Assembly (NCBI RefSeq): GCF_001424405.1 | Contig: NZ_LMPS01000001.1 | Span: forward strand, 1,609,999-1,673,998 | DNA: 64,000 nt | Direction: 5' to 3' | Source: Dyadobacter sp. Leaf189 | GTDB lineage: Bacteria; Bacteroidota; Bacteroidia; Cytophagales; Spirosomataceae | Part shown: positions 6,887 to 15,996 of the stretch, one piece after another | How positions within the stretch are numbered: the stretch's first letter is position 1 | Layout: each line of letters begins with the position of its first letter | Notes under the pieces: generated by a model | Databases searched by the model: none | Told to the model about the DNA's origin: nothing | Seen by the model: the letters and a program-made list of their open reading frames with translations, nothing else | Made by a program: the position numbers and the translations under genes

Positions 6887-7909
6887 ATGAAACGCCTTCA
6901 GGAACACCGCATTGATTTGATTAAATCATATTTGAAGTCGAGCAAGCTGAATCCGGAATTGTTGCCGGAGATCCTCGATCATTTGGCTTGTGAGGCTGAG
7001 GAGCGTCTATGGGACGGAAAACCGTTTGAACAGATATTCGAGAATATCGTCGAAACAGCGGATTCCAGGACACTTCTAGATTTGAGTGTTGACCATAAAA
7101 ATCTGTTAGCCATGGAAAAATCTTTAAATGACATCGTGTTTGAAGGTCGCAACAAGCTTTACGGCGCCTATGATCTGAGGAAATCGTACGGACAAACCAT
7201 TCAGAAATCCGTCATAATGGGCGTTACCCTATTTGGATTGATCGTGTTCCTTCCGAATCTGTATGCAAGACTGGTACCCGATCCCAAGCCGGATGATATC
7301 GCATACATTGTTGAAGCGAAACCGATTGACATTCTCCGGGAGACACCTAAACCTCCTGTGGAAGTGAAAGAGCCAGCACCCGTTGCCAAATCGGTGAGGA
7401 TGTTGCCGCCGGTTGTCATGCAGGATGATCAGGTTTCCATGGAAAACCTCCCGCCGGCCGTTGAAGAGCTGGAAAACGCAGTTCCTGCTGAAAAAACATT
7501 AGAGGGTATAGAAGATATTGACATTATTGTTCCGCCATTAGCAGATATCGGGACTGCCAAGACGGCGGCGGCGGGCGTGAAAACAAGAGAGGAAAGTATC
7601 TTTTTACACGTAGAACAAGCCCCGGAATTCCAGGGCGGAATGCAGGCAATGGCCGCGTTTCTACAAAAAAATCTGAGGTATCCTTCTGCCGCTTCAAAGG
7701 CGGGGATTCAGGGGAGGGTATTTGTGCAGTTTACAGTTGGATCTGATGGAAAAATTGAAGACGTATCGGCAATCAAGGGAATAGGTTTTGGCTGCGATGA
7801 AGAGGCGGTACGTGTAGTGAAACTAATGCCTGGCTGGGTTCCTGGCCGTCAGGCAGGAAATCCGGTACGGGTTAAGTTTACATTGCCGATTGCATTTCAG
7901 TTAAACTGA
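6887..7909 (+). CDS. TonB-family energy transducer with an extra N-terminal domain
   Basis: 340 aa. Residues 1-75 form a helical cytoplasmic domain (LPEILDHLACEAEERL, FEQIFENI) resembling the prefix domains found on PadR-controlled membrane proteins. Residues 80-101 hold the conserved Bacteroidota TonB motif FEGRNKLYGAYDLRKSY. One membrane segment lies at about 108-127, followed by a proline-rich periplasmic stretch (KPIDILRETPKPPVEVKEP) and a C-terminal TonB domain at about 245-340 (PEFQGGMQAM, YPSAASKAGIQGRVFVQF). The C-terminal domain contacts outer-membrane receptors. Co-transcription with padR is likely. The fusion is unusual, since most TonB proteins begin near the FEGRNK motif. Confidence 0.85.
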   Translation: MKRLQEHRIDLIKSYLKSSKLNPELLPEILDHLACEAEERLWDGKPFEQIFENIVETADSRTLLDLSVDHKNLLAMEKSLNDIVFEGRNKLYGAYDLRKSYGQTIQKSVIMGVTLFGLIVFLPNLYARLVPDPKPDDIAYIVEAKPIDILRETPKPPVEVKEPAPVAKSVRMLPPVVMQDDQVSMENLPPAVEELENAVPAEKTLEGIEDIDIIVPPLADIGTAKTAAAGVKTREESIFLHVEQAPEFQGGMQAMAAFLQKNLRYPSAASKAGIQGRVFVQFTVGSDGKIEDVSAIKGIGFGCDEEAVRVVKLMPGWVPGRQAGNPVRVKFTLPIAFQLN

Positions 7910-7950
7910 CCACCTTTGGGCATTCCGTAAATGCCTCCTGTTATTCAGAA

Positions 7951-7977
7951 AATCCTCGCTTCGGTGAGGATTTTTTT
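7951..7977 (+). terminator. Intrinsic terminator of the padR-tonB operon
   Basis: AATCCTCGC pairs with GTGAGGATT around a TTCG tetraloop and runs into seven T residues. Confidence 0.88.
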
Positions 7978-8004
7978 GTTTTTTTGTAGTTCGAAAATGA
8001 CTTC

Positions 8005-8529
8005 ATGTACGCAATTGTTGATATAGAAACCACTGGGGGAGGAGGCGCTGCGCGAATTACAGAAATTGCAGTTTTCAGGCACGATGGTCTGAAAGTGGTT
8101 GACTTTTTTCATTCCCTGATCAATCCCGAAGTTTACATTCCACCGTTCATCACCCGACTTACGGGAATTGACAATGCGATGGTGAAGGATTCGCCAACTT
8201 TTTACGACGTGCAGGATGCAGTACGTGCAGTTACAAAGGATGCATGGTTTGTGGCGCACAATGTGCGTTTTGACTACGGATTTATAAAAAGGGAATTTGG
8301 TGCATTCGATGAGTATTTCCAGCGCGATGTATTGTGTACGGTTCAGTTGAGCAGGAAAATATTCCCCGGGCTTAAATCATACAGTCTCGGTAACCTTTGC
8401 CAGAGCCTCGAAATAGGCATTGAAAACCGTCACCGCGCTCACGGTGACGCAGAAGCGACTGTCCGGCTGTTTGAAAAGCTGCTTGTTCACGATCGCCAAA
8501 AGCTGATCCCGGTTAACCTTTTCGTATAG
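8005..8529 (+). CDS. DnaQ-like 3'-5' exonuclease (DEDDh)
   Basis: The 174-aa protein contains the three exonuclease motifs: Exo I VDIETTG (Asp6, Glu8), Exo II AHNVRFDYGFI, and Exo III HRAHGDAEA with the DEDDh histidine. It resembles DNA polymerase III epsilon and the exonuclease half of the DnaQ/UvrC-like fusion proteins common in Bacteroidota, but the GIY-YIG half is missing and it ends soon after the exonuclease fold. It could serve proofreading, DNA repair or nucleotide/RNA turnover. It is a single gene behind its own terminator-isolated region. Confidence 0.9.
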   Translation: MYAIVDIETTGGGGAARITEIAVFRHDGLKVVDFFHSLINPEVYIPPFITRLTGIDNAMVKDSPTFYDVQDAVRAVTKDAWFVAHNVRFDYGFIKREFGAFDEYFQRDVLCTVQLSRKIFPGLKSYSLGNLCQSLEIGIENRHRAHGDAEATVRLFEKLLVHDRQKLIPVNLFV

Positions 8530-8605
8530 CGTCACGGTTTGTTTCTCGTGTGGAATGATTTTTTAAGTTTTAGCTGAAAAGTTTTTAACCTAAAAATCCT
8601 TTCCA

Positions 8606-8782
8606 ATGAAAGCCTATTTGAATTACCTCATAGTTCTCCTGCTATCATTTACACTCGCAAGCTGCGAAGTGATCGGTGATATTTTCAAAACGGGTATGTG
8701 GACAGGAGTGATCTTGGTTGTCGCAGTAATCGCCGTTGTGATCTGGCTTCTTGCCCGGGTATTTGGCGGCGGCAGGCGATAG
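8606..8782 (+). CDS. Small lipoprotein with one membrane helix
   Basis: A 58-aa product starts at ATG 8606. The signal sequence ends in a lipobox LASC (Cys20), then EVIGDIFKTG, a single hydrophobic segment (about residues 31-51, WTGVILVVAVIAVVIWLLA) and a short basic tail. Such small proteins are widespread in Cytophagales and Flavobacteriia and are sometimes labelled phosphatidate cytidylyltransferase in databases without support from sequence. I assign no function. It combines lipid attachment and a transmembrane helix in one tiny protein. Confidence 0.7.
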   Translation: MKAYLNYLIVLLLSFTLASCEVIGDIFKTGMWTGVILVVAVIAVVIWLLARVFGGGRR

Positions 8783-8890
8783 TTCCTGTACAGAAAGCGT
8801 AATTGACTTCCGCGATATAAATTGCCTGCGGGCTTGTTTATAAAAATTCTCCGTTTCATCTTTGCACTCCCTTGCGGGGCGCTATGAAAC

Positions 8891-8964
<74 letters not shown>

Positions 8965-8972
8965 CAGATAAG

Positions 8973-9006
8973 AAGTCACTTACATTTTTTTGTACGTGGC
9001 TTTTTT
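8973..9006 (+). terminator. Intrinsic terminator of tRNA-Ala
   Basis: AAGTCAC (8973-8979) pairs with GTGGCTT (8996-9002), extended by TACA/TGTA inside the loop region, then a run of T residues follows. Confidence 0.7.
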
Positions 9007-9239
9007 GTTTTTGGACTGTTTTTATTTTGTCTAAAATGCAGGGGTGAAAATCCGAAACCAGCTTTTTTTCGTAAACTTGGGATCGACAGTCTTGATGGAA
9101 CGAGCAGCTAATCACGTTGCGCATTTCTTCAAAAGCGTGAGTTGTTCAGATAAGCAGATTAAGTGTTTGATAAGCTGCGACTTGTGCCTGCCGATGATTT
9201 TTCAAATTGAGTAAGCAGCAGCATTCGCAGGTTAAAGTA

Positions 9240-9644
9240 ATGAGCGATTCAACTTCCAGTAAGGCAATTTTCATAGCGGACGACGATAGCGACGACAGGT
9301 TTTTCATCAAACACGCCATCGTTTCGTCGAACATAACAGCAGAACTCATCGAGGCCGAGAACGGACTTTACCTCATTGAGTTACTTAAAAATACTGCATT
9401 AAAAGTATCGCTCATCATTGTCGATATGAACATGCCGAAGATGAATGGACTGGAGACCGTTTCGCATGTTCAAAAAATCCCCGCTGCCGAGGGAGCTCCC
9501 ATTGTAATCATGTCGACTTCCCCCGGTGAGCAACTTGCCAAAGACGCGCAGCGCGCAGGTGTAGCCGCTGTTTACAAGAAGCCGGATTCTATCGAAGAAT
9601 TTGAGCAGCTCATTCAACAACTCCAAAGGAAATACTTACTTTAA
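9240..9644 (+). CDS. Single-domain response regulator (CheY-like)
   Basis: The ATG at 9240 gives 134 aa that begin directly with the receiver fold; an upstream TTG at 9207 would add 11 residues of no recognisable value. Receiver landmarks are the acidic pocket ADDDSDD (Asp14-16), the phosphoacceptor Asp62 in IVDMNMPKMNGLE, the Ser/Thr switch in VIMSTSPG, and the conserved Lys in YKKPDS. There is no output domain. It heads a Kai gene cluster that ends in a PAS histidine kinase, so it is the natural phosphotransfer partner of that kinase. Confidence 0.9.
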   Translation: MSDSTSSKAIFIADDDSDDRFFIKHAIVSSNITAELIEAENGLYLIELLKNTALKVSLIIVDMNMPKMNGLETVSHVQKIPAAEGAPIVIMSTSPGEQLAKDAQRAGVAAVYKKPDSIEEFEQLIQQLQRKYLL

Positions 9645-9672
9645 GACAATAAAACGCTCTTCAACAGGCACT

Positions 9673-11373
9673 ATGAATTTTGATCCCACAAAAATAAACG
9701 CACCAAAGCTGCCGAAAGCACCCACCGGCATCAATGGTCTCGACCAGATCACATTAGGCGGATTACCGAAAGGGCGCCCCACGCTGATCTGCGGCGGAGC
9801 CGGATCCGGAAAAACGCTGATGGCAATGGAGTTTCTGGTGCACGGTGCACAGAAATTCAACGAACCGGGTGTTTTTGTGGCTTTTGAAGAAAAATCAGAG
9901 GAACTGGCGCAAAACGTAATGTCACTGGGATACGATCTCAAACAGCTTGAACAGGATAAGCTGATCAAAATTGACCATGTGCACGTAGAGCGGCACGAGA
10001 TCGAAGAAACCGGAGAATACAATCTGGAAGGACTATTTATCAGGCTTGGCTATGCAATTGATGTTATCGGAGCCAAAAGGATTGTCTTGGATACGCTGGA
10101 AAGTCTGTTTTCAGGTCTGGGAAATCAGGCGATATTAAGGGCCGAGCTCAGAAGATTGTTTCAATGGCTCAAAGAAAAACAGGTAACTGCGGTGATCACA
10201 GGAGAGCAGGGCGACGCAAATCTGACCAGACAGGGCTTGGAAGAATATGTCTCGGATTGCGTGATCCTTTTGGACCATCGTATTGAAAACAAAGTTTCCA
10301 CCCGTATTCTGCGCATTGTCAAATACCGCGGTACCGTGCATGGTACCAACGAGTATCCTTTCCTCATTGATGAAGAAGGTATTTCCGTGCTGCCGGTAAC
10401 TTCCCTGATGCTGGACAATGATGTTTCTTCCAATAAAATATCTTCCGGCATTTCTACACTGGACAAAATGCTTGGCGGTACCGGATTTTACGAAGGAAGC
10501 AGCATTCTCGTGTCCGGGACAGCAGGTACCGGGAAAACGAGCATTGCAGCCAATTTTGCAGATCAGGCATGTAAAGACGGGCGGAAGTGCATATTCTTCG
10601 CATTCGAAGAGTCGCCGCAGCAGATCATCAGGAATATGCGCTCCATTAATATGGATCTGCAAAAACATGTGGACGACGGACTTCTTTACTTTAAGGCGTC
10701 ACGCCCGACATTGAATGGTCTTGAACTGCATTTGCTGTCAATGACAAAAATGATCGAAGATGTTAAGCCACAGGTCATTGTCATGGATCCGATCACGAAT
10801 CTGATCACAGTCGGCTCTACCAGCGAGGTAAAAAGTCTGTTGATCAGACTTATTGATTACCTGCAGTCCAAACAAATAACAGTTATGTTCACGGCGCTGG
10901 CGCTGAAAGATAACCGGTCTGAACAATCCGACGAGGGAATATCCTCTCTGGTGGATTCCTGGCTTCTGGTGCGTGATATCGAGTCCAATGGGGAACGTAA
11001 CCGGGGAATGTACGTGATGAAATCCCGCGGTATGAAGCATTCTAACCAAGTTCGGGAGTTTTTGATTTCAGACACAGGTATCAAGCTGGTCGATGTATTC
11101 CTTGGCCCGGGAGGTGTGCTTACAGGTTCAGCCAGAGAGGAACAGCAGCTGCTTGAAAAAACGGGTATTGCCCTGCGTGATCATGCCGTAACAAGAAAAG
11201 ATCGCGAGATAGAGCGGAAGAAGTTTGTACTCGAATCAAAAATCGCTTCGCTTCGTGAAGAGTTTGAATCAGTTCAGGAAGAACTTAACAAGACGTACAT
11301 CGAAGAAGAGCTAAAAAAAAGTATAATTGAGGAAAACCGGCAGGTGCTCACTCAAAAAAGAGATAAGCAATGA
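9673..11373 (+). CDS. kaiC: KaiC-like double-domain ATPase/kinase
   Basis: 566 aa from ATG 9673 (an upstream TTG overlaps the response regulator and is unlikely). Two RecA-like KaiC domains: CI with Walker A GGAGSGKT (41-48) and FEE catalytic pair, CII with Walker A GTAGTGKT (282-289) and FEE. In CII the segment [11 protein letters not shown] places Ser424-Ser425 where cyanobacterial KaiC has its Ser431/Thr432 autophosphorylation pair, so the site exists as Ser-Ser. The last about 70 residues are a charged coiled coil. There is no kaiA. Outside cyanobacteria, KaiC/KaiB sets act in stress response or timer-like functions. It overlaps kaiB by 4 bp. Confidence 0.93.
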   Translation: MNFDPTKINAPKLPKAPTGINGLDQITLGGLPKGRPTLICGGAGSGKTLMAMEFLVHGAQKFNEPGVFVAFEEKSEELAQNVMSLGYDLKQLEQDKLIKIDHVHVERHEIEETGEYNLEGLFIRLGYAIDVIGAKRIVLDTLESLFSGLGNQAILRAELRRLFQWLKEKQVTAVITGEQGDANLTRQGLEEYVSDCVILLDHRIENKVSTRILRIVKYRGTVHGTNEYPFLIDEEGISVLPVTSLMLDNDVSSNKISSGISTLDKMLGGTGFYEGSSILVSGTAGTGKTSIAANFADQACKDGRKCIFFAFEESPQQIIRNMRSINMDLQKHVDDGLLYFKASRPTLNGLELHLLSMTKMIEDVKPQVIVMDPITNLITVGSTSEVKSLLIRLIDYLQSKQITVMFTALALKDNRSEQSDEGISSLVDSWLLVRDIESNGERNRGMYVMKSRGMKHSNQVREFLISDTGIKLVDVFLGPGGVLTGSAREEQQLLEKTGIALRDHAVTRKDREIERKKFVLESKIASLREEFESVQEELNKTYIEEELKKSIIEENRQVLTQKRDKQ

Positions 11374-11687
11374 TTTCTGATCAAGTGAATACAGAACCCA
11401 TCGAAGGAATTTGGGAGTTAAGACTTTACATTGCCGGACAGACACCACGATCTGTTGCGGCACTTACCAATTTGAAAAAATACTGCGAAGAGCACCTGAA
11501 AGGCAAATACACCATTGAGGTCATTGATTTGCTTCAACAGCCGCAGCTGGCCGAAGGCGATCAGATACTCGCAATTCCTACGCTTGTAAAAAAGGTACCC
11601 GAACCGATCCGCAAGATTATAGGGGATCTTTCCAATGAAGAAAAAGTGCTTGTTGGTCTGGATATTCGTTCGACTTCCAAACAATGA
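11370..11687 (+). CDS. kaiB: KaiB-family protein, first copy
   Basis: 105 aa with a thioredoxin-like KaiB fold: [33 protein letters not shown]... and [24 protein letters not shown], matching the canonical order beta-alpha-beta then the cis-proline loop region. The ATGA overlap with kaiC shows translational coupling. KaiB binds the CI ring of KaiC after a fold switch in cyanobacteria; whether this copy switches folds cannot be judged from sequence alone. Confidence 0.92.
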   Translation: MISDQVNTEPIEGIWELRLYIAGQTPRSVAALTNLKKYCEEHLKGKYTIEVIDLLQQPQLAEGDQILAIPTLVKKVPEPIRKIIGDLSNEEKVLVGLDIRSTSKQ

Positions 11688-12013
11688 ACGAAATTCCACC
11701 TGTTTTACCGGATACACCCGACCACAGCATTGAACCTTACGTGCTGCGGCTCTACGTTGCGGGCGCATCGCCAAATTCGACGCGTGCAATCGTCAATATC
11801 CGTGAAATATGTGAACGCTACCTGAAAGGAAATTACAGTCTGCAGATCATTGATGTTTATCAGGACAAATCGCTCGCGTCACAGCAGCAATTGCTGGCGT
11901 TACCCCTTCTCTTAAAAATAAGTCCTTATCCGGAAAGAAAATTTATCGGAGATATGTCCGATACGGCAAAGTTGCTGCACGGCCTTGGACTATCTCCGGA
12001 AAGCAATGGATAA
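11684..12013 (+). CDS. kaiB: KaiB-family protein, second copy
   Basis: 109 aa, clearly homologous to the preceding gene: [19 protein letters not shown], then [16 protein letters not shown] and [21 protein letters not shown]. It carries a longer N-terminal tail of about 18 residues. The ATGA overlap with copy one continues the coupled operon. The two copies differ at many positions, so they probably have separate roles, for example one binding KaiC and one engaging the downstream kinase as in SasA-type competition. Confidence 0.9.
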   Translation: MNEIPPVLPDTPDHSIEPYVLRLYVAGASPNSTRAIVNIREICERYLKGNYSLQIIDVYQDKSLASQQQLLALPLLLKISPYPERKFIGDMSDTAKLLHGLGLSPESNG

Positions 12014-13298
12014 CAGTAAAACATACGAAGAGCTACTCGCAGAAGTGCAGCAGCTTTCCCGGCAGTTGCAGGAATCAAACGACACGATCCATGCAATCAG
12101 GACCGGGCAGGTTGACGCTATTATCGTGAATGATCCAGAGGCCGGAGACCAGCTGTACACATTGAAGTCGGCAGACCATACCTACCGGATTTTCATCGAA
12201 AAAATGAATGAAGGTGCTGTGACGATCAATCGCGACGGGACAGTCCTTTACTGTAATTCGATGTTTGCAGAAATGGTCGGCGTGCCGTTGTCGAATGTGG
12301 TAGGCTCTTCATTGGAATCATTTATTGCAGAAGAATTCCAGGAAGCATTCAAAAATCTGATCAGCAACGGGTGGAAAGAGGATATGAAAATGGAGCTTTG
12401 CATTCAGCAGAACGACAAAAATATCCCTTGCCAATTATCCGTCGCCACGCTTGATCTTGACGGACGCGAATCGCTGAGTGTAATCGTTACTGATCTTTCC
12501 TTTCAAAAACATACTCAAAAGCAGCTCAAAGAAAACTATAAAAGGCTCGAAGAAACCAATTTGCAGCTGGAAGCAAGTAATCACGATTTACAGCAATTTG
12601 CTTCCGTAGCCTCGCACGATTTGCAGGAACCGTTGCGGAAAATCCTTATTTTCTCTAACCTGCTTGCGACTACTTACGGGAAAGAAGCGAATCCGGAAGC
12701 GAAGATATATCTCGAAAAGATCTCTGCATCCTCAGTACGAATGCGGAATATGGTCAATGATATCCTCAAATATTCGCGGTTATCCAGTGATCAGATTAAT
12801 CCGGAACTGTTCGAGCTTCGCGAGCTGATCAGGGAAATTGAAGATGATTATGAAATTTTGATTGAAGAAAAGAAGGTCCAGCTGGTCGTAGGCGCATTGC
12901 CCGCTATCGAAGGTAACCGGGCGCAGATCAAGCAGGTGTTCCAAAACCTGATCAGCAATTCGATCAAATTTGCTGACCCTGCTGCAACGCCGGTCATTAA
13001 AATTACCCACATTTCATCTGACCTAAATAGAAGTGCGCCTGACCAATCCGAAATCCCGATGTGCTGCATCCTGGTTGAGGACAATGGAATTGGTTTCGAT
13101 ATGCAGTATCAGGAGAAGATATTTTCCCTTTTTGAGCGGTTGAATACCAAAGAAAGCTACGAAGGATCAGGTATCGGTTTATCCGTAACCAAGAAGATCA
13201 TCGAAAAGCACCGCGGGCAGATTTCAGCAGAAAGCAAAGAAGGAGCTGGTGCCCGGTTTACAATTCTGCTCCCTTTCAGCCAGCGTTTTCAGGTTTAG
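12006..13298 (+). CDS. PAS-domain sensor histidine kinase
   Basis: 430 aa from ATG 12006, overlapping the kaiB copy by 8 bp. There is an N-terminal coiled coil (about 5-45, including the phrase IHAIRTGQVDAIIV), a PAS domain at about 57-170, a dimerisation/phosphoacceptor region with His204 in ASVASHDLQEPLRK, and a HATPase_c domain with N-box QVFQNLISNSIKFA, G1 DNGIGFD and GSGIGLSVTKK. No membrane segment is visible, so it is a cytosolic kinase. The family resembles kinases of KaiBC clusters in other bacteria. It probably phosphorylates the receiver protein that starts the operon. Confidence 0.92.
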   Translation: MDNSKTYEELLAEVQQLSRQLQESNDTIHAIRTGQVDAIIVNDPEAGDQLYTLKSADHTYRIFIEKMNEGAVTINRDGTVLYCNSMFAEMVGVPLSNVVGSSLESFIAEEFQEAFKNLISNGWKEDMKMELCIQQNDKNIPCQLSVATLDLDGRESLSVIVTDLSFQKHTQKQLKENYKRLEETNLQLEASNHDLQQFASVASHDLQEPLRKILIFSNLLATTYGKEANPEAKIYLEKISASSVRMRNMVNDILKYSRLSSDQINPELFELRELIREIEDDYEILIEEKKVQLVVGALPAIEGNRAQIKQVFQNLISNSIKFADPAATPVIKITHISSDLNRSAPDQSEIPMCCILVEDNGIGFDMQYQEKIFSLFERLNTKESYEGSGIGLSVTKKIIEKHRGQISAESKEGAGARFTILLPFSQRFQV

Positions 13299-13351
13299 TT
13301 TTTCGTGCGCGGCTTAAAGTACTCTTTTACTCACCTTACCTTTCAACAACA

Positions 13352-14356
13352 ATGAAGAAAATCTACAAAGGTCTTTCACTTATTCTGCTATCGCTTTTTT
13401 CGCTCCAATGTACATTGGTTGATCACGTAATACCATCTGCGCCGGATGTATACATAGCAGGTTGGGAACAATCAAATGGGAGATTCACCGCTAAATATTG
13501 GAAAAACGGCAATCCTGTTGATCTGACATCATCAAGTTCGCTTATTCTGACAACCTCAATTGCAGTATCAGGCAGCGATGTGCATATAGTAGGTTACGCG
13601 AATGATAGCTTAGGAGCTGCGAAAGGAAAGTATTGGAAGAACGGTATGTTAGTCAATCTTGCAAAGAACCAAAATCCTTCTGCTTTGAGTGATGTTGTCG
13701 CATCGGGCGCAGATCTGTACATAGCAGGTGTATTCACAGATACACTGGGCTCTTCTGCCGCTTACTGGAAGAATGGCGAGCTGGTTAAGTTGGACGAAGG
13801 TAAATGGGCAAGGAGCATTGCTGTCTCTGCGGGTGATATTTACGTAGCAGGTTTTGGTGTTTCCGGTAACAATTCTGTTGCCAGTTACTGGAAGAATGGC
13901 GCGATTACGAAACTCACCGATGGATCCATGAGTGCGTATGCCAATGCAATTGCGGTTTCAGGTAGCGATGTTCACGTAGTTGGCAATCAATACAATGGCA
14001 CATTTGACGTAGCAAAATATTGGAAGAATGGCATTGAAGTGCCTCTTGTTGACGGTTTAAACTATTCAGAGGCGCTTGATATAACTGTTTTCGGAAGTGA
14101 TGTATATATCACAGGGCGCGAATTCAGCGGAAGTACCAGCATTGCCAAATACTGGAAAAACGGAGTTCCTGTTATTCTGCCGGGTGGGAATTATACCTCG
14201 GGTATTACGGTCATAGGAAATGACGTTTACGTATCCGGTGGTGCATATAACGGCTCGAAAAACGTTGCCAAATATTGGAAAAACGGAGTTCCGGTCGTGC
14301 TTTCAGATGGCAGCCAGGATGTTTACTCTTCTTCGATTGTTGTAACAAAACCATAA
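13352..14356 (+). CDS. Lipoprotein with seven YWKNG repeats, probable beta-propeller
   Basis: 334 aa. The lipobox is FSLQC (Cys20). Seven copies of a roughly 40-residue unit follow, each with a strand pattern like SGSDVHIVG, a variable link, and AKYWKNG plus a short hydrophobic strand and DG turn. Seven repeats fit a seven-bladed propeller. It starts 53 bp after the kai-operon kinase and has its own terminator, so it may be the last gene of that transcript or a separate unit. Function unknown; a surface or periplasmic binding role is inference. A frameshifted remnant with a similar start lies at 58405. Confidence 0.75.
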   Translation: MKKIYKGLSLILLSLFSLQCTLVDHVIPSAPDVYIAGWEQSNGRFTAKYWKNGNPVDLTSSSSLILTTSIAVSGSDVHIVGYANDSLGAAKGKYWKNGMLVNLAKNQNPSALSDVVASGADLYIAGVFTDTLGSSAAYWKNGELVKLDEGKWARSIAVSAGDIYVAGFGVSGNNSVASYWKNGAITKLTDGSMSAYANAIAVSGSDVHVVGNQYNGTFDVAKYWKNGIEVPLVDGLNYSEALDITVFGSDVYITGREFSGSTSIAKYWKNGVPVILPGGNYTSGITVIGNDVYVSGGAYNGSKNVAKYWKNGVPVVLSDGSQDVYSSSIVVTKP

Positions 14357-14379
14357 TATCAATAACACAAGCTTCTGTA

Positions 14380-14425
14380 AAGCCATTGAAGACAACGTTC
14401 AACGTTGTTTTCAATGGCTTTTTTG
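14380..14425 (+). terminator. Intrinsic terminator after the repeat lipoprotein
   Basis: AAGCCATTGAA..ACAACG pairs with CGTTGT..TTCAATGGCTT in a long stem with a short TTCAA loop, followed by TTTTTT. Confidence 0.85.
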
Positions 14426-14571
14426 TTGTTTATAGTGCCCGAATACTCCGCATTCAAACTTCTTTGTACGGGTAAGTAACGAAAACCCCAGTCAACAAAA
14501 CTGCATAAAAGATCACCCCGCAGGCTATTTTCACTTAATATTGCAGGGACTTTATTTTAGACGAATTTATC

Positions 14572-15984
14572 ATGGCAGAAAACATATTCGATTTTGGAAT
14601 GATCGGGTTGGGCGTAATGGGCCGCAACTTCTTGCTGAATATGGCCGACCACGGCTTCTCGGTTATCGGTTTTGACAAAGATGCGGCCAAGAATTCCGCA
14701 TTGGAAGGTGCAGCTACGCCCGGAACTACCGTAAAAGGTGTATCCGAGCTGGCAGAAATGATCAGCCTCTTAAAGCGCCCGCGCAATGTAATGATGCTCG
14801 TGCCGGCTGGTCAGCCTGTTGACGATGTGATTGCCTCTTTGCTGCCGCTGCTTGAAAAAGGGGATGTGATCATCGACGGAGGAAATTCGCATTACACCGA
14901 TACATTGCGCCGCGTCAAATACCTGCGTGAAAAAGAGATCCACTTCATGGGAATTGGCGTTTCTGGCGGTGAAGAAGGCGCGCGCCGCGGACCAAGTATT
15001 ATGCCGGGTGGCGATTTGCTCGCGTATGAAAATGTAAGACCAATGCTGGAAGCAGTTGCCGCCAAAGTGGATGGTACGCCTTGCGTGGCTTATCTTGGTA
15101 AGGAAGGTGCCGGGCATTATGTCAAAATGGTGCATAACGGAATAGAATACGCCATTATGCAGCTGATCAGCGAATCATATGCGATCCTTAAAGCAGCCGG
15201 ATTGAGCAACCAGAAGATCCAGGATACATTCAAAACCTGGAATGAAGGCAAGCTCAAATCATTCCTTGTTGAAATTACAGCTGATATTTTCCTGCAAAAA
15301 GACGATAAAACAGACGCTTACCTGGTAGATGTTATCTCCGACAAAGCGGGCTCAAAAGGAACCGGAAAATGGACTTCTCAGGATTCGATGGAGCTTCCTG
15401 TTGCGGTGCCGGTGATTGATACTGCGGTAGCAATGCGCACATTGTCCGGCTACAAGGATGAGCGGGTACAGGCGGCTGCATTATATACCCAGGCTGCAGC
15501 GGCTGATCTCCCTGAGCAGGAATTGATTGATCTGGTTTATGATGCATTGTATTTTGCTACTATCCTGAGCTACGCACAGGGATTGGCGATGTTGTTCCAG
15601 GCTTCCAAAGACCTGCAAATGGATATCCCTCTTCCCGAGGTTGTAAGTGTATGGCGGGGCGGCTGCATTATCCGCTCTTCGCTGCTTCCGGTCTTTGTTG
15701 AGGCTTACAAGCAGAACCCGGAATTGTCCAATATATTACTGAACCAAGAGGTCGCTGCACTCGTTAAGTCAGCAGAAGGTAAGACGCGTGAATTGATCGC
15801 GTATGCTGTGAAAGCAGGTATACCGTCGGCAGGTCTGATGTCAGCATTGGGCTATTTCGATGCTTACAAATCGGAACGGATGCCGACCAACTTAATCCAG
15901 GCGCAACGCGATTATTTCGGAGCGCACACTTACCAACGTATCGATATCCCCGGTACTTTTCATACAGAGTGGGGTCAACAATAA
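14572..15984 (+). CDS. gnd: 6-phosphogluconate dehydrogenase, decarboxylating
   Basis: 470 aa, the usual length. It converts 6-phosphogluconate to ribulose 5-phosphate, CO2 and NADPH (or NADH). Seen: N-terminal dinucleotide fold IGLGVMGRNFLLNMADHG, the substrate signature SGGEEGARRGPSIMPGG, the catalytic Lys region EGAGHYVKMVHNGIEY, and the C-terminal signature DKAGSKGTGKWTSQDSMEL. It is first in a gnd-zwf-pgl operon covering the whole oxidative branch of the pentose phosphate pathway, with 12 bp to the next gene. Confidence 0.97.
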   Translation: MAENIFDFGMIGLGVMGRNFLLNMADHGFSVIGFDKDAAKNSALEGAATPGTTVKGVSELAEMISLLKRPRNVMMLVPAGQPVDDVIASLLPLLEKGDVIIDGGNSHYTDTLRRVKYLREKEIHFMGIGVSGGEEGARRGPSIMPGGDLLAYENVRPMLEAVAAKVDGTPCVAYLGKEGAGHYVKMVHNGIEYAIMQLISESYAILKAAGLSNQKIQDTFKTWNEGKLKSFLVEITADIFLQKDDKTDAYLVDVISDKAGSKGTGKWTSQDSMELPVAVPVIDTAVAMRTLSGYKDERVQAAALYTQAAAADLPEQELIDLVYDALYFATILSYAQGLAMLFQASKDLQMDIPLPEVVSVWRGGCIIRSSLLPVFVEAYKQNPELSNILLNQEVAALVKSAEGKTRELIAYAVKAGIPSAGLMSALGYFDAYKSERMPTNLIQAQRDYFGAHTYQRIDIPGTFHTEWGQQ

Positions 15985-15996
15985 AATCGAAGTTTT

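Noticed and set aside
9601..9672. TTG start that would extend KaiC upstream into the response regulator gene
   Set aside because: The added residues are low complexity and unlike KaiC; ATG 9673 matches the family start.
13352..14356. Considered the YWKNG repeats a DNA repeat array or CRISPR
   Set aside because: The repetition is in an intact reading frame, diverges at silent sites, and begins with a lipoprotein signal.
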